64,000 nt of DNA from Streptomyces sp. NBC_01267 (GTDB lineage Bacteria; Actinomycetota; Actinomycetes; Streptomycetales; Streptomycetaceae), in assembly GCF_036241575.1 (NCBI RefSeq), contig NZ_CP108455.1, positions 6,183,001 through 6,247,000 on the forward strand, read 5' to 3'. Numbering within the stretch: the first letter of the stretch is position 1; each line of letters starts with the position of its first letter. Both the position numbers and the translations under genes were made by a program. Shown here piece by piece: positions 8,570-18,109 of the stretch. A model generated the notes under the pieces. That model saw only the letters and a list, made by a program, of their open reading frames with translations, was not told the origin of the DNA and did no database searches.

Positions 8570-8785
8570 TCACTCGGCGACGTAGGTGCACTGGGTCCAG
8601 ACGAAGACCCGGAACTCCTGGCCGTCCCGTACGGAGATCTCGGGCGTCGGCTCGAAGTGGTCGTACCGGTGTCCCCGGAACACCTTCACCTTCTCCTCGG
8701 TGTCGGCGACGTAGCGGGTCCGGTGGCCGTCGAGTTCCGAAGGTCCGCCGACCAGCAGGACGTTGGGGGAGTGGGTCACGGTCAT
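8570..8785 (-). CDS. DUF5988-like small protein
   Basis: A 71-residue protein starts at ATG 8783-8785 with GGAAGG-type purine-rich sequence upstream. It opens with HSPNVLLVGGPSELDGHRTRYV and ends FRVFVWTQCTYVAE. The NVLLVGGP start is what I associate with DUF5988, a family of short proteins often found near polyketide or peptide clusters; no function is known to me. It lies 35 bases downstream of the carboxylase gene and is probably co-transcribed with it. It is too short and of the wrong type to be a clear AccE epsilon subunit, although that location would suit one. Confidence 0.7.
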   Translation of the reverse strand: MTVTHSPNVLLVGGPSELDGHRTRYVADTEEKVKVFRGHRYDHFEPTPEISVRDGQEFRVFVWTQCTYVAE

Positions 8786-8820
8786 GTGCCTTCTGCCTTC
8801 CCTCGCAGGTGTGGGTACGT

Positions 8821-10383
8821 TCACTGGGGCGGGTTGCCGTGCTTCCTGGACGGCAGGTCCGCGTGTTTGGTGGCGAGCATCGCCAGGGAGTCGATGAGGA
8901 CCTGACGTGTCTCGGCCGGGTCGATGATGTCGTCGACCAGACCGCGTTCGGCGGCGTGGTACGGGTGCATCAGCTCCGCGGTGTACTCCTTGACCAGCTG
9001 CGCACGCCGCGCGTCCGGGTCCTCGGCCGCGGCGAGTTCCCGCCGGAAGACCACGTCGGTGGCGCCCTCGGCGCCCATCACCGCTATCTCGTTCGTCGGC
9101 CAGGCGAAGGAGAGGTCGGCGCCGATGGAACGGGAGTCCATGACGATGTAGGCGCCGCCGTACGCCTTGCGCAGGATCAGCTGGATCCGGGGGACCGTCG
9201 CGTTGCAGTACGCGTACAGCAGCTTCGCCCCGTGCCGGATGATGCCCTGGTGCTCCTGGGACGTGCCCGGCAGGAAGCCGGGCACGTCCACCAGGGTGAC
9301 GAGCGGGATGTTGAACGAGTCGCAGAACTGCACGAAGCGCGCCGCCTTCTCGCTCGCCGCGATGTCCAGCGCGCCCGCCAGCGACTGCGGCTGGTTGGCG
9401 ACGACACCGGCGGTCCGCCCGCCGAGCCGCACCAGCGCGCAGACCACGTTCGTCGCCCATGACGGATGCACCTCGAACAGTTCGCCGTCGTCCACGATCT
9501 CCTCGATGACGGCGCGCATGTCGTAGGCGTGCGAAGGGTTGACCGGCACCAGGTCGAGCAGGGCCCCGGTGCGGCGGTCCGGCGGGTCGTCGGACGGTGC
9601 GGGGGGCGGCAGTTCGCGGTTGTTGGCGGGCAGCATCGACAGCAGGTACCGCACCTCGTCCAGGCAGCTCTCCTCGTCGTCGTAGGTGAAGGCGGCGACC
9701 CCCGAGGCCGTCGCGTGCACCTGCGCGCCGCCGAGACCGTTCTGCGAGACGGCCTCGCCGGTGACGGCCTGGACGACGTCCGGCCCGGTGATGAACATCT
9801 GCGCGATGTCGCGGACCATGAAGACGAAGTCGCTGAGTGCGGGGGAGTAGGCGGCGCCGCCCGCGCAGGGGCCGAGCATCACACTGATCTGGGGGATGAC
9901 ACCGGAGTAGCGGACGTTGCGCCGGAAGATGCCGCCGTACCCGGCGAGCGCCGTGACACCTTCCTGGATCCGGGCCCCGGCTCCGTCGCAGAGCCCCACG
10001 ACGGGACATCCGGCCGTACCCGCCAGGTCCAGGAGCTTGTGGATCTTCTCCGCGTGGGCCTCGCCCAGCGCACCTCCGAAGATCCGGAAGTCATGGGCGT
10101 AGGCGAACACCCGCCGCCCGTGCACCAGGCCCCAGCCGGTCACCACACCGTCGGTGCGGGGCCTGCGCGCCTCCAGCCCGAACCCGGTCGCCCGGTGCCG
10201 GCGCAGCCCCTCGATCTCGGTGAAACTCCCCTCGTCGAAGAGGAGGCACAGCCGCTCCCGGACGGTCAGTTTTCCCTTCCTGTGCTGTGCGTCGGTCGCC
10301 TCGGCTCCGGGCCCGCCGCGGACTCGATCCCGCAACGCGGCCAGCTCCGCTGCTTTCACTCGTGCCGGCTCAACCGTGGTCAT
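8821..10383 (-). CDS. pccB: acyl-CoA carboxylase, carboxyltransferase (beta) subunit, PccB-like
   Basis: The protein has 520 residues; start ATG at 10381-10383 preceded by GGGGG. It shows both crotonase-fold halves of carboxyltransferase beta subunits: the N half with DGAGARIQEGV and GPCAGGAAYSPALSDF, the C half with VDVPGFLPGTSQEH and AYGGAYIVMDS. It transfers CO2 from a biotin carrier to an acyl-CoA, most likely propionyl-CoA to give (S)-methylmalonyl-CoA, the unit chosen by every acyltransferase domain seen in the main PKS (52765 onward). No alpha (biotin) subunit is in the window, so it must share one encoded elsewhere. A weak CTAG-ended palindrome at 10436-10451 precedes it. Confidence 0.93.
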   Translation of the reverse strand: MTTVEPARVKAAELAALRDRVRGGPGAEATDAQHRKGKLTVRERLCLLFDEGSFTEIEGLRRHRATGFGLEARRPRTDGVVTGWGLVHGRRVFAYAHDFRIFGGALGEAHAEKIHKLLDLAGTAGCPVVGLCDGAGARIQEGVTALAGYGGIFRRNVRYSGVIPQISVMLGPCAGGAAYSPALSDFVFMVRDIAQMFITGPDVVQAVTGEAVSQNGLGGAQVHATASGVAAFTYDDEESCLDEVRYLLSMLPANNRELPPPAPSDDPPDRRTGALLDLVPVNPSHAYDMRAVIEEIVDDGELFEVHPSWATNVVCALVRLGGRTAGVVANQPQSLAGALDIAASEKAARFVQFCDSFNIPLVTLVDVPGFLPGTSQEHQGIIRHGAKLLYAYCNATVPRIQLILRKAYGGAYIVMDSRSIGADLSFAWPTNEIAVMGAEGATDVVFRRELAAAEDPDARRAQLVKEYTAELMHPYHAAERGLVDDIIDPAETRQVLIDSLAMLATKHADLPSRKHGNPPQ

Positions 10384-10435
10384 GCCCCCAAGTGTGTCCA
10401 CCGGTCGCGCAGTTGAATTGTGGCCGTCCGGAGGA

Positions 10436-10451
10436 CTGGTGAGAGTGCTAG
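10436..10451. promoter_or_regulatory. weak PAS-LuxR-like operator
   Basis: CTGGTGAGAGTGCTAG matches 11 of 16 positions of the PimM-type consensus CTVGGGAWWTCCCBAG, including both ends, and lies 52-68 bases upstream of the carboxylase start. It would not stand out on its own. Confidence 0.3.
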
Positions 10452-10598
10452 GCGGATGACCGGACGGTGGCACTTCGACGGGCCGTGAGGCCGGTCCCCC
10501 TGTGACAGAACGAAGACGTCGTGGAGGACTGTCTGTAACTCGGTGCGAGATACAAATGTTCTCGACCACCTGCACCGCGCAACTCCTGGGGGAACCCC

Positions 10599-11279
10599 GT
10601 GAAGTACACCCGCATCACCGCTCTCGCCGCCATCAGTCTCGCCGCCACCCTCTCGCTCACCGCCTGTGACAGCGACGGCACCGTGAAGGACTCGGCCGCC
10701 AAGGGCTCCTCGTCCTCGTCCTCCTCGTCCTCGGAGGGCGGTTCGTCCTCGGACGGTGGCTCGAAGCCGGAGAGCGGCTCGGGTTCCGGTGGCACGCAGG
10801 CCGACAGCGCGAAGTCGGGCTCCGGTGAGGGCACCGGAGCCACGGACGCCGCGAACGGCGCAGCGGAGACCGGCGGCAAGGTCACGTTCTGCAAGACGGA
10901 GGACCTGGCCATAGACGCCGCGCCCGACGAAGCGGACTCCGGCAGGATCAACATCACCATGATCAACCGGGGTTCGACCACCTGCTCGGCGACCGGCTTC
11001 GCGGGCGTCGACATCAAGGACGCCGACCACACCTCGAACCCCATCGAGCGCGGCCATGCCCAGCCCCGTATCACCACCCTGAAGCCGGGCGACGCCGCTG
11101 TCTTCGACCTCGCCTACGACATCGACACCACCGGGAACAGCCTCGCGTCCCCGACCAACATCCTGGTGACGCCCCCGAACGAGACCCACACCGTGACCCT
11201 GGACTGGCCTGCGAACGCGGGGGCGATCAAGGGCGCCTACACCGACGTTCAGGTCTACCCCACGCACACGACCAACTAG
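10599..11279 (+). CDS. secreted lipoprotein with DUF4232-like domain
   Basis: The protein has 226 residues; GTG start at 10599 with a G-rich ribosome site. A lipobox LTAC follows a typical signal segment (TALAAISLAATLS), so the mature protein starts at Cys and is lipid-anchored outside the cell. Residues ~35-85 are a Ser/Gly-rich spacer, including a run of nine Ser. Residues ~95-226 look like the DUF4232 fold common in Streptomyces lipoproteins, with a likely disulfide between the Cys in VTFCKTED and TTCSAT. No enzymatic role can be inferred. It is divergent from the carboxylase and probably unrelated to the polyketide. Confidence 0.8.
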   Translation: MKYTRITALAAISLAATLSLTACDSDGTVKDSAAKGSSSSSSSSSEGGSSSDGGSKPESGSGSGGTQADSAKSGSGEGTGATDAANGAAETGGKVTFCKTEDLAIDAAPDEADSGRINITMINRGSTTCSATGFAGVDIKDADHTSNPIERGHAQPRITTLKPGDAAVFDLAYDIDTTGNSLASPTNILVTPPNETHTVTLDWPANAGAIKGAYTDVQVYPTHTTN

Positions 11280-11418
11280 TGGGCGGTTGCGCGGAACAGG
11301 CCCTGGTCGGCAGTTCAGGCCACGGGAGGCGGTTCGGCCGCTCGGCCATGACGGAGGCAAGTAGCCTCACCCGTAAGCTCGTTGGATCCACATCGACAGC
11401 GCGGGAGAGGACAGGGCG

Positions 11419-12246
<828 letters not shown>

Positions 12247-12258
12247 AGGGGCCGGACG

Positions 12259-12978
12259 ATGCTGAAGGGGATCCTGCCGGCCGGTGTTGCCGTGAGCGAG
12301 GCGTTCGGCGACCCGGCGAGGGCTGAACTGTACCCGGAGGAAGCGCGGTTGATCACGCGGGCCGTCGAGGTGCGCCGCCGGGAGTTCACCACGGTGCGGC
12401 ACTGCGCGCGAACGGCGCTCGCGGAGCTGGGTCTGCCCGCGATGGCGGTGCTTCCGGACGCGCACGGTGCGCCCCGCTGGCCCGATTCGGTGGTCGGCAG
12501 CCTCACGCACTGCGAGGGGTACCGGGCGGCGGCGCTCGCGTACCGGGACGACGTGCTGATGATCGGGATCGACGCCGAGCCGCACGGCCCGCTGCCGGAG
12601 GGCGTGGAGGAGGTCGTCGCCCTGCCGCAGGAGCGGGACCGGCTGTCCGCCGAGCGGGCCGAGCGGCCCGCACTGCACATGGACCGGCTGCTGTTCAGCG
12701 CCAAGGAAGCCGTCTACAAGGCCTGGTACATGTACGGGGGGCAGCGGCTCGACTTCGAGGACGCCGACATCAGCTTCGGACATCAGGGCATCGAGCCGGG
12801 GCCGGACGTCCGGTCCGCCGGGACCTTCACCGCCCGGCCGACGAGGCCGGGACTCTGGAAGGTCCCGGCCGGCGTCCGGGGCCCGGCCGGGTTCGACAGC
12901 CTGCCCGGCCGGTGGCTGGTCCGGGACGGGCTGGTGATCACCGCGATCGCGGTGCCGGGTGCCCGTACGCCCGGCTGA
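12259..12978 (+). CDS. 4'-phosphopantetheinyl transferase (EntD/Sfp superfamily)
   Basis: The protein has 239 residues. The EntD-like signatures are SVVGSLTHCEGYRA, the Mg-binding IGIDAEPHG and FSAKEAVYKAWY. It moves the phosphopantetheine arm of CoA to the conserved Ser of carrier proteins; here the targets would include the ACP domains at Ser1016 and Ser2778 of the 33145 PKS and Ser990 and Ser2570 of the 52765 PKS. It follows the metallophosphoesterase gene after 12 bases and converges on the aminotransferase gene. It could serve the whole cell rather than this cluster alone. Confidence 0.93.
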   Translation: MLKGILPAGVAVSEAFGDPARAELYPEEARLITRAVEVRRREFTTVRHCARTALAELGLPAMAVLPDAHGAPRWPDSVVGSLTHCEGYRAAALAYRDDVLMIGIDAEPHGPLPEGVEEVVALPQERDRLSAERAERPALHMDRLLFSAKEAVYKAWYMYGGQRLDFEDADISFGHQGIEPGPDVRSAGTFTARPTRPGLWKVPAGVRGPAGFDSLPGRWLVRDGLVITAIAVPGARTPG

Positions 12979-13047
12979 GCAGCGGCAGTCGGCGGCAGTC
13001 GGTGGCAGGGCCCGGCGTCCCGGAGGACCTGGCCCTGCCGCTGCTCA
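12976..13047. terminator. bidirectional terminator between convergent genes
   Basis: A 13-base arm at 12976-12988 pairs with 13035-13047, and an inner ggcagggcc/ggccctgcc pairing extends the stem, between the stops at 12978 and 13096. Confidence 0.6.
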
Positions 13048-13095
13048 CCTGCTCCCGACCGCTGCCCCCGACCGCCGTCGCCGGTCGGCTGCCGC

Positions 13096-14451
13096 CTACG
13101 CCGCGCCGGTGGCGACCACGCCCGCGTACAGCGCGTCGACGATCCGGTCCACCTGCTCCTCGGTCACGATCAGCGGCGGCGAGACGAAGAGCACCGGGCC
13201 CTCGCTGCGGACGACGACCCCGGCCCGGCGACAGGCGGCTACCACCTGGGAGGCGCGCGGGAAGGAGTCGAACTCGATCCCGGCGAGCAGCCCCACCCCA
13301 CGGACGTCGCGTACGCCGTCGAGCCCCTTGAGCCGCGCCGTCAGCTGACCGCACAGCCGCTCACCGACCGCCGCCGCGTGCTCGATCAGACCGTCCTCCT
13401 CGATCACCCGCAGCACGGCCAGCGCCGCGGCGGCGCCCATCGCGTGACCGCTGGTGGTGTGCCCGTGCCGCAGGCCGCCGAGCATCGGGTCGGTGGCGAA
13501 CACATCGGCGATGGCGGTCGTCATGGTGACCGCGGCGAGCGGGGCGTACCCACTCGTCAGACCCTTGGCGGTGGTGACGATGTCGGGCGTGATGCCCTCG
13601 CGCTGGTGGGCGAACCAGGCCCCCGTACGGCCCAGTCCCGTGGTCACCTCGTCGACGACCAGCAGCACCCCGTACCGGTCGCAGATGTCCCGCACACCGC
13701 GCAGGTAACCGGCGGGCAGGGGCAGCAGACCGCCCACACCGAGCACCGGTTCCACGAAGAACGCCGCGACGTTCTCCGCGCCCTGCGCCAGGACGGCCTC
13801 CTCCAGCGCCTCCGGTCCCGGCACCGCGCAGGGATCGTGCGCGGCACCGGACGCGCACTGCGCGCACCGGGGCGTGGCGATCTGGACGAACCCGCCTGGC
13901 CGCGGACCGCAGCCCGCCCAGGCGATCGGTGACGCCGACATCGCCGTCGTCCCGCTGGTCGTCCCGTGGTAGCCGTCGGCCAGCGAGATCACGGTCGTCC
14001 GCTCCGGCTGCCCCTGGAGCGTGTGGTACATCCGGACGATCCGCACCGCCGCCTCGGACGCCTCCGAACCGGAGTTGCAGAAGAGCGTACGGCTGAGCGG
14101 CTCACCCAGCAGTTCGGCCAGCTTGGCCGCGAGCAGCACCGCGGGCTCGTTCGACGAGCCCAGCAGTGCGTACGTCATCAGCTTGCCGGCCTGCTCCTGG
14201 AGGGCGGCCAGCACCCGGGGGTGGCCGTACCCGAGAGTGGCGTTGAACTGGCCGCTGCGCCCGTCCAGATAGGTGCGGCCGTACGAGTCGGTGACGTCGC
14301 AGCCCTCGCCGGAGACGATCAACAGCTGCTCGGGGTCGCCCATCGGGGTCCACGGGTGCAGCAGATGACGGCGGTCCAGCTCGGCGAGCTCGTCACCGGT
14401 GAGGGCCGGTGCGGCAGGGGCAGGGGACGGTGCAACGGAGAGATCGGTCAT
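13096..14451 (-). CDS. class III PLP-dependent aminotransferase
   Basis: The protein has 451 residues of the typical class III length and layout: NSGSEASEAAVR for phosphate binding, DGYHGTT, the cofactor Asp in VVDEVTTGLGRTG and the Schiff-base Lys in TTAKGLTSGYAPLAAV. A Cys-rich segment (PRCAQCASGAAHDPC) sits mid-protein. It should move an amino group to a ketone or aldehyde on a small metabolite or carrier-bound acyl chain. It is the last gene of a leftward operon with a ThDP enzyme, an SRPBCC protein and a KAS III-like protein, starting 53 bases after the latter. A ThDP enzyme plus class III aminotransferase recalls PigD/PigE of prodigiosin biosynthesis, but the substrate here is unknown. 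Confidence 0.9.
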   Translation of the reverse strand: MTDLSVAPSPAPAAPALTGDELAELDRRHLLHPWTPMGDPEQLLIVSGEGCDVTDSYGRTYLDGRSGQFNATLGYGHPRVLAALQEQAGKLMTYALLGSSNEPAVLLAAKLAELLGEPLSRTLFCNSGSEASEAAVRIVRMYHTLQGQPERTTVISLADGYHGTTSGTTAMSASPIAWAGCGPRPGGFVQIATPRCAQCASGAAHDPCAVPGPEALEEAVLAQGAENVAAFFVEPVLGVGGLLPLPAGYLRGVRDICDRYGVLLVVDEVTTGLGRTGAWFAHQREGITPDIVTTAKGLTSGYAPLAAVTMTTAIADVFATDPMLGGLRHGHTTSGHAMGAAAALAVLRVIEEDGLIEHAAAVGERLCGQLTARLKGLDGVRDVRGVGLLAGIEFDSFPRASQVVAACRRAGVVVRSEGPVLFVSPPLIVTEEQVDRIVDALYAGVVATGAA

Positions 14452-14504
14452 CGGCGCAACTCCAGAGAGAGATCGGACGGACGGCGCTGCTCACGGGACA
14501 CGCG

Positions 14505-15503
14505 CTACCACCGGACGGCGGCGGCTGCGGCGAAGTCGCCCGCGTGCGCGAAACCGGACAGCACGACGAGGTCTCCCTTGCGGAGCTTCCCCTCGTCGCG
14601 GGCCTGGGCCAGGGTCACCGGGATACCGGCGCCGAACAGGTTGCCGTACTGGTGGAAGGTGTCGAGGTGCCGTTCCGGCTTGACGCCCAGCGCCTCCCGC
14701 CAGTTCTGCAGGAACATCTGGTTCGGCTGGTTGGTGATGAACACGTCGATGTCGGAGGTCGGCGTGCCGATGCGCTCGCACAGTTCGGTGGCGACCTGAG
14801 GCACCAGCTGGTTGCCGCGCGCGACGATCTGCGCCACCTTCCCGTCGCTGAAGCCGATGTCTATCTCGCCCTCGCCGGGCTCCCAGTACTTGCGGGTCTC
14901 CACGGAGAGGTTCATGTCGTTGGCGTACTCGACGCCCTGGTAGCTCACCACGTCAAGGATCGGCGACTCGTCGCCCGCCCGCAGGAACCCGACGCCGCAG
15001 CCGTCACCCGGTACGGGAGCGTGCTTGCGGGTCCGTACGTCCGGGCGGGCGAAGAGCTGCCCCGCCATGTTCTGCACCGAACAGATCAGTGCGCTGCGGG
15101 CGCCGCCGCCCTCGATGATCCGGCGGGCGATCTTCATCATGTAGACGAAGGAGGCGCAGCCGCTGTTGTGCACGTCGATGATCCACTCGGGCACCGGGTC
15201 GAGTCCGAGCCGGGCCGCGATGTCGGCGCCCGCCCCGGTGAAGGCACGTTCCGGCAGCGCCACGTTGGTCAGCACGATGTCCACCTGGGCATCGCCCTGT
15301 GCGCGCAGCCGTTCCAGCATCGGCCGGGCGGCCTTCTCCACCATGTCGGTGGCGGTCTCGTCCGGCGCGGCGTGACGGCGGAAGGCGGGCGCCCGGAACA
15401 TGAGCCCCTCGGCGGTCTCCGTGTCCCCGTTGGCATAGAAGTCGGTCCCGACGGTGCGTTCGGGCAGGTAGCTGCCGACGTCGACCAGGCTGACGGGGGT
15501 CAC
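14505..15503 (-). CDS. KAS III-like acyltransferase/ketosynthase with unusual active site
   Basis: The protein has 332 residues of FabH length; GTG start at 15503 overlaps the stop of the SRPBCC gene by 4 bases (GTGA). The nucleophile is Cys116 in HNSGCASFVYM and the Asn of the triad is in HQYGNLFGAGIP. Where FabH has the catalytic His in PHQAN, this protein reads TNQPNQ, so His appears replaced by Asn. That suggests acyl transfer or another condensation rather than standard decarboxylative FabH chemistry. It may join or offload the product of the ThDP enzyme, but nothing in the sequence names the substrates. Confidence 0.85.
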   Translation of the reverse strand: MTPVSLVDVGSYLPERTVGTDFYANGDTETAEGLMFRAPAFRRHAAPDETATDMVEKAARPMLERLRAQGDAQVDIVLTNVALPERAFTGAGADIAARLGLDPVPEWIIDVHNSGCASFVYMMKIARRIIEGGGARSALICSVQNMAGQLFARPDVRTRKHAPVPGDGCGVGFLRAGDESPILDVVSYQGVEYANDMNLSVETRKYWEPGEGEIDIGFSDGKVAQIVARGNQLVPQVATELCERIGTPTSDIDVFITNQPNQMFLQNWREALGVKPERHLDTFHQYGNLFGAGIPVTLAQARDEGKLRKGDLVVLSGFAHAGDFAAAAAVRW

Positions 15504-16177
15504 CGGGCGGCCTCCGGGCCGGTCTTCGGGGTGGCCTCGGGGGCGGGGGCGACCGAGATGGGCAGGCCGTTGCTGTGGCGGTACTCAAGGATCGTCTTGA
15601 GGTTGTCCAGCTCGATGCGGTGGCCGGCGTAGAACAGCGGCCACAGGTCGCCCACCCAGATCCGGTCCGGACTCGGGGCCAGCTCCGGGTAGGGGTTCTT
15701 GTCGTAGTTGGGGTGGTGGCAGTTGGACCAGATGACCACCGAACCGGGCTTGCCGAGCACCTGCTGGGCCGGCACGATCCGGAACAGATAGATCATCCAG
15801 AGCTCTTCGCCCTGGTCCCAGGCGCAGTGGTAGTCGAGCGTCAGCGCCTCACGGTTGGGCTTGAGCGTCATGTAGATCTTGGTGTCGGGTGCCAGGGTGT
15901 CCCGGCCGACATAGAGATCGGGGGTCGCGGTCGGCGCGAAGCCACGGGTGCTGACCGTGTACTCGTCGAGGTTGTTGATGTTGCAGAGGTAGTCGAAGAC
16001 CTCCTCCGGCGGACAGTCGATGTAGTCCTGGATGGTGCAGAAGTCGCCGTACACCAGGTCGTGCGGGTATGCGGCCTCGGTCCGCTCGCTCGCCCGCGCG
16101 AGGATCTCGTCCGTGCTGGTGGTCTCGCAGCGCAGCAGATCGGGAATGTCAGCCAACTGGGGTGACGTAGTCGACAT
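15500..16177 (-). CDS. SRPBCC/START-like protein, possible cyclase
   Basis: The protein has 225 residues; ATG at 16175-16177 with CAGGAGCG upstream, the start lying inside the 3' end of the ThDP gene (29-base overlap). The region YIDCPPEEVFDYLCN, with later KIYMTLKPNREALTLDYHC and IVPAQQVLGKPGS, looks like the ligand-cavity fold of polyketide cyclases and START-like proteins. I assign it only to that superfamily. Coupled translation with the ThDP and KAS III-like genes points to handling of a reactive keto intermediate, for example guided cyclisation or dehydration. The last ~20 residues are Pro/Ala-rich and probably disordered. Confidence 0.65.
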   Translation of the reverse strand: MSTTSPQLADIPDLLRCETTSTDEILARASERTEAAYPHDLVYGDFCTIQDYIDCPPEEVFDYLCNINNLDEYTVSTRGFAPTATPDLYVGRDTLAPDTKIYMTLKPNREALTLDYHCAWDQGEELWMIYLFRIVPAQQVLGKPGSVVIWSNCHHPNYDKNPYPELAPSPDRIWVGDLWPLFYAGHRIELDNLKTILEYRHSNGLPISVAPAPEATPKTGPEAAR

Positions 16178-17885
16178 GAGTCGCTCCTGAAGGAGTGGTA
16201 AGGGATTCGAGCTGACGGAGGAACGGCACGAACGGCGGCATCTCGGCCGGGTCGGCCTCGACGCAGACAAGTGCGGGACCGGGGGTGGAATTCGTCTCGG
16301 TCAGGGCGGTACGGAGTTCTCCGGCCGTGGTCGCCCGCACCGCGTTCAGTGAGGGGAACATGGCACCGGCACCGGCCGCGATGGACGAGGGTTTGAATGT
16401 GTTGAACGAGTAGTCCGCCTCGTAGAACAATTGCTCACGCGTCACGCACATGGCATGTGCGTTGTTGTTGAAGATGATGAAGGTGACCGGCAGGTCGTAT
16501 TCGACGGCGGTATGAATCTCCATGCCGTGCGCGTAGAAACCCCCGTCGCCCGCCAGCACATAGGTACGCCGGCCGGTGGCGAACGCGGCGCCTATTCCGG
16601 TACCGAAACTGTGGCCCATTCCGCCCATGCCCATCGCGATGATGAATTTCCCGCGGTGCGGGGCGGTCAGGTAATGCACGGCCGCCGAACTGGCATTGCC
16701 CGCGTCGGACACCACGGGGGCGTCGTCGGGCAGCGCGGACCCGATCGCCTCCACGGCGTCGGAGAGCCGCACTCCCGGGCTGTCGGGCCGCGGCGTGACC
16801 AGGTACTCCGGGCCCCGCGCGGGCGCCGGACGGGCGGGCAGCACGGGCAACAGGGCGGACACCGCCCGCAGTTCGGCCCGCAGATCGCCGTCCACGTGCA
16901 CCACCGGCGGGCCGTCGGGCTGCGGGCCGATGAAGGGTGGCTCCGGGTCGAAGCAGATCAGCGGGGTGTCCGCGAGGACCCCGTCGAGTCCGGCCCGCGC
17001 CATCACCGGCAGCCGGGTGCCCACGAGTACGCAGACCGCGGCCTCCTCCAGCTGGCGCCGCACCGTCGGGTGCCCGATCGCGCCCGCCACGCCGACATAG
17101 CGCGGTTCGCGGTTGTCGAAGGCGTCCTTGCCGTCCGGTGTCACCGCCACCGACGCGCCCAACCGGTCGGCCAGTGCGGCGAGTTCGGCCCGCGCGTCCT
17201 GGTGTCCCACGCCGTCCCCGGCGATCAGCACGATGCCGGAGCCGCCGCGCGCGGCGTCGGCCAGCAGATCGGCGGCGGCCTGCCGGTGGGCGGCGGCCGG
17301 GACGGTGGTGGGCGTCAACAGCTCGTCGAGCGGCCGGAGCGCCCCGGCGGCAGCCTGCTGGACGTCCTTGGGCAGCAGCAGCACGGCGGGCCCGCCACGT
17401 GGTGAGCGCGCGGCGTCGACCGCCGCGGCGAGCAGCTTGCCGGTGTCGGCCGGATCGTCGACCCGTGCGCAGAAGCGCGATATGGAGCCGAACAGTTCGA
17501 CCGCGTTGAAGGCGCCGGACCGTCCGCTGGTGTCCTGGAACGCGCCGCGGCCCTCCAGGTCGCGGGGCGGCTGGCCGACCAGGGCGAGCAGCGGGACCCG
17601 GGCGGCGTACGCCTCCGCGACGCCCGGCACCAGATTCATCGCGCCCGCTCCCGAGGTCGCCATGACGACACCCAGTCCGCCGACCGTCCGGTGACTTCCC
17701 TCGGCCATGCAGGTGGCTGAGAATTCGTGTTTGGCGACGACGGCTTTCACCCGCCCGTCGCCGTGGTGGACGGCGTCGTACATGTCCTCGATGTTTGCGC
17801 CACCGACCCCGAATACGTGGTCGACGCCCAGTTCCGCCAGCGAGGAAATGATGTAGTCGGCGACGCGTGTATGACCGTTCCGCAT
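16149..17885 (-). CDS. thiamine diphosphate-dependent enzyme, acetolactate synthase-like
   Basis: The protein has 578 residues; ATG at 17883-17885 is chosen because GGGGAGA lies 4 bases before it. All three ThDP-enzyme domains are present: the N-terminal Pyr domain with catalytic Glu54 in VAKHEFSATCMAEG, a middle domain, and a PP domain with GDGGF...NNNAH for Mg-ThDP binding. It should decarboxylate a 2-keto acid and attach the activated aldehyde to an acceptor (acyloin or Stetter-type). It is first in the operon with the SRPBCC, KAS III-like and aminotransferase genes. It lacks clear regulatory-subunit context, so it is not housekeeping acetolactate synthase. Confidence 0.88.
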   Translation of the reverse strand: MRNGHTRVADYIISSLAELGVDHVFGVGGANIEDMYDAVHHGDGRVKAVVAKHEFSATCMAEGSHRTVGGLGVVMATSGAGAMNLVPGVAEAYAARVPLLALVGQPPRDLEGRGAFQDTSGRSGAFNAVELFGSISRFCARVDDPADTGKLLAAAVDAARSPRGGPAVLLLPKDVQQAAAGALRPLDELLTPTTVPAAAHRQAAADLLADAARGGSGIVLIAGDGVGHQDARAELAALADRLGASVAVTPDGKDAFDNREPRYVGVAGAIGHPTVRRQLEEAAVCVLVGTRLPVMARAGLDGVLADTPLICFDPEPPFIGPQPDGPPVVHVDGDLRAELRAVSALLPVLPARPAPARGPEYLVTPRPDSPGVRLSDAVEAIGSALPDDAPVVSDAGNASSAAVHYLTAPHRGKFIIAMGMGGMGHSFGTGIGAAFATGRRTYVLAGDGGFYAHGMEIHTAVEYDLPVTFIIFNNNAHAMCVTREQLFYEADYSFNTFKPSSIAAGAGAMFPSLNAVRATTAGELRTALTETNSTPGPALVCVEADPAEMPPFVPFLRQLESLTTPSGATHVDYVTPVG

Positions 17886-18033
17886 TGCTCTCCCCAGGAG
17901 CCGGTGACCCACCTCATGGCTGGACGGAGGATTTTCGAGCGGGTCGGTGTACGCGGCAGACTAGCCAGCCGGAATTCGGGCGGCCATGGCGGAGAGCAAG
18001 TGGTTAGTTGTTGTACTAGTTCTTCGGGGCGGC

Positions 18034-18079
18034 GGGAAAGACACCCGGGCCGGAGCGGTCCGGCCCGGGTATCTTTCCC
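18034..18079 (-). terminator. strong terminator hairpin
   Basis: A 21-base stem with one mismatch and a 4-base loop (arms 18034-18054 and 18059-18079) sits just beyond the stop of the leftward gene at 18110, isolating it from the ThDP operon. Confidence 0.8.
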
Positions 18080-18109
18080 CCTGTTGCTCCGTCGAGCGGC
18101 GGCCTCGGG

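Noticed and set aside
8570..8785. Small protein as an acyl-CoA carboxylase epsilon (AccE) subunit
   Set aside because: Position fits, but the NVLLVGGP start and Cys-Thr-Tyr end do not resemble AccE; DUF5988 is a better match.
16149..17885. ThDP enzyme as MenD of the classical menaquinone pathway
   Set aside because: No menF/menH/menC/menE/menB context, and the sequence reads as acetolactate synthase-like; the window carries the futalosine route instead.
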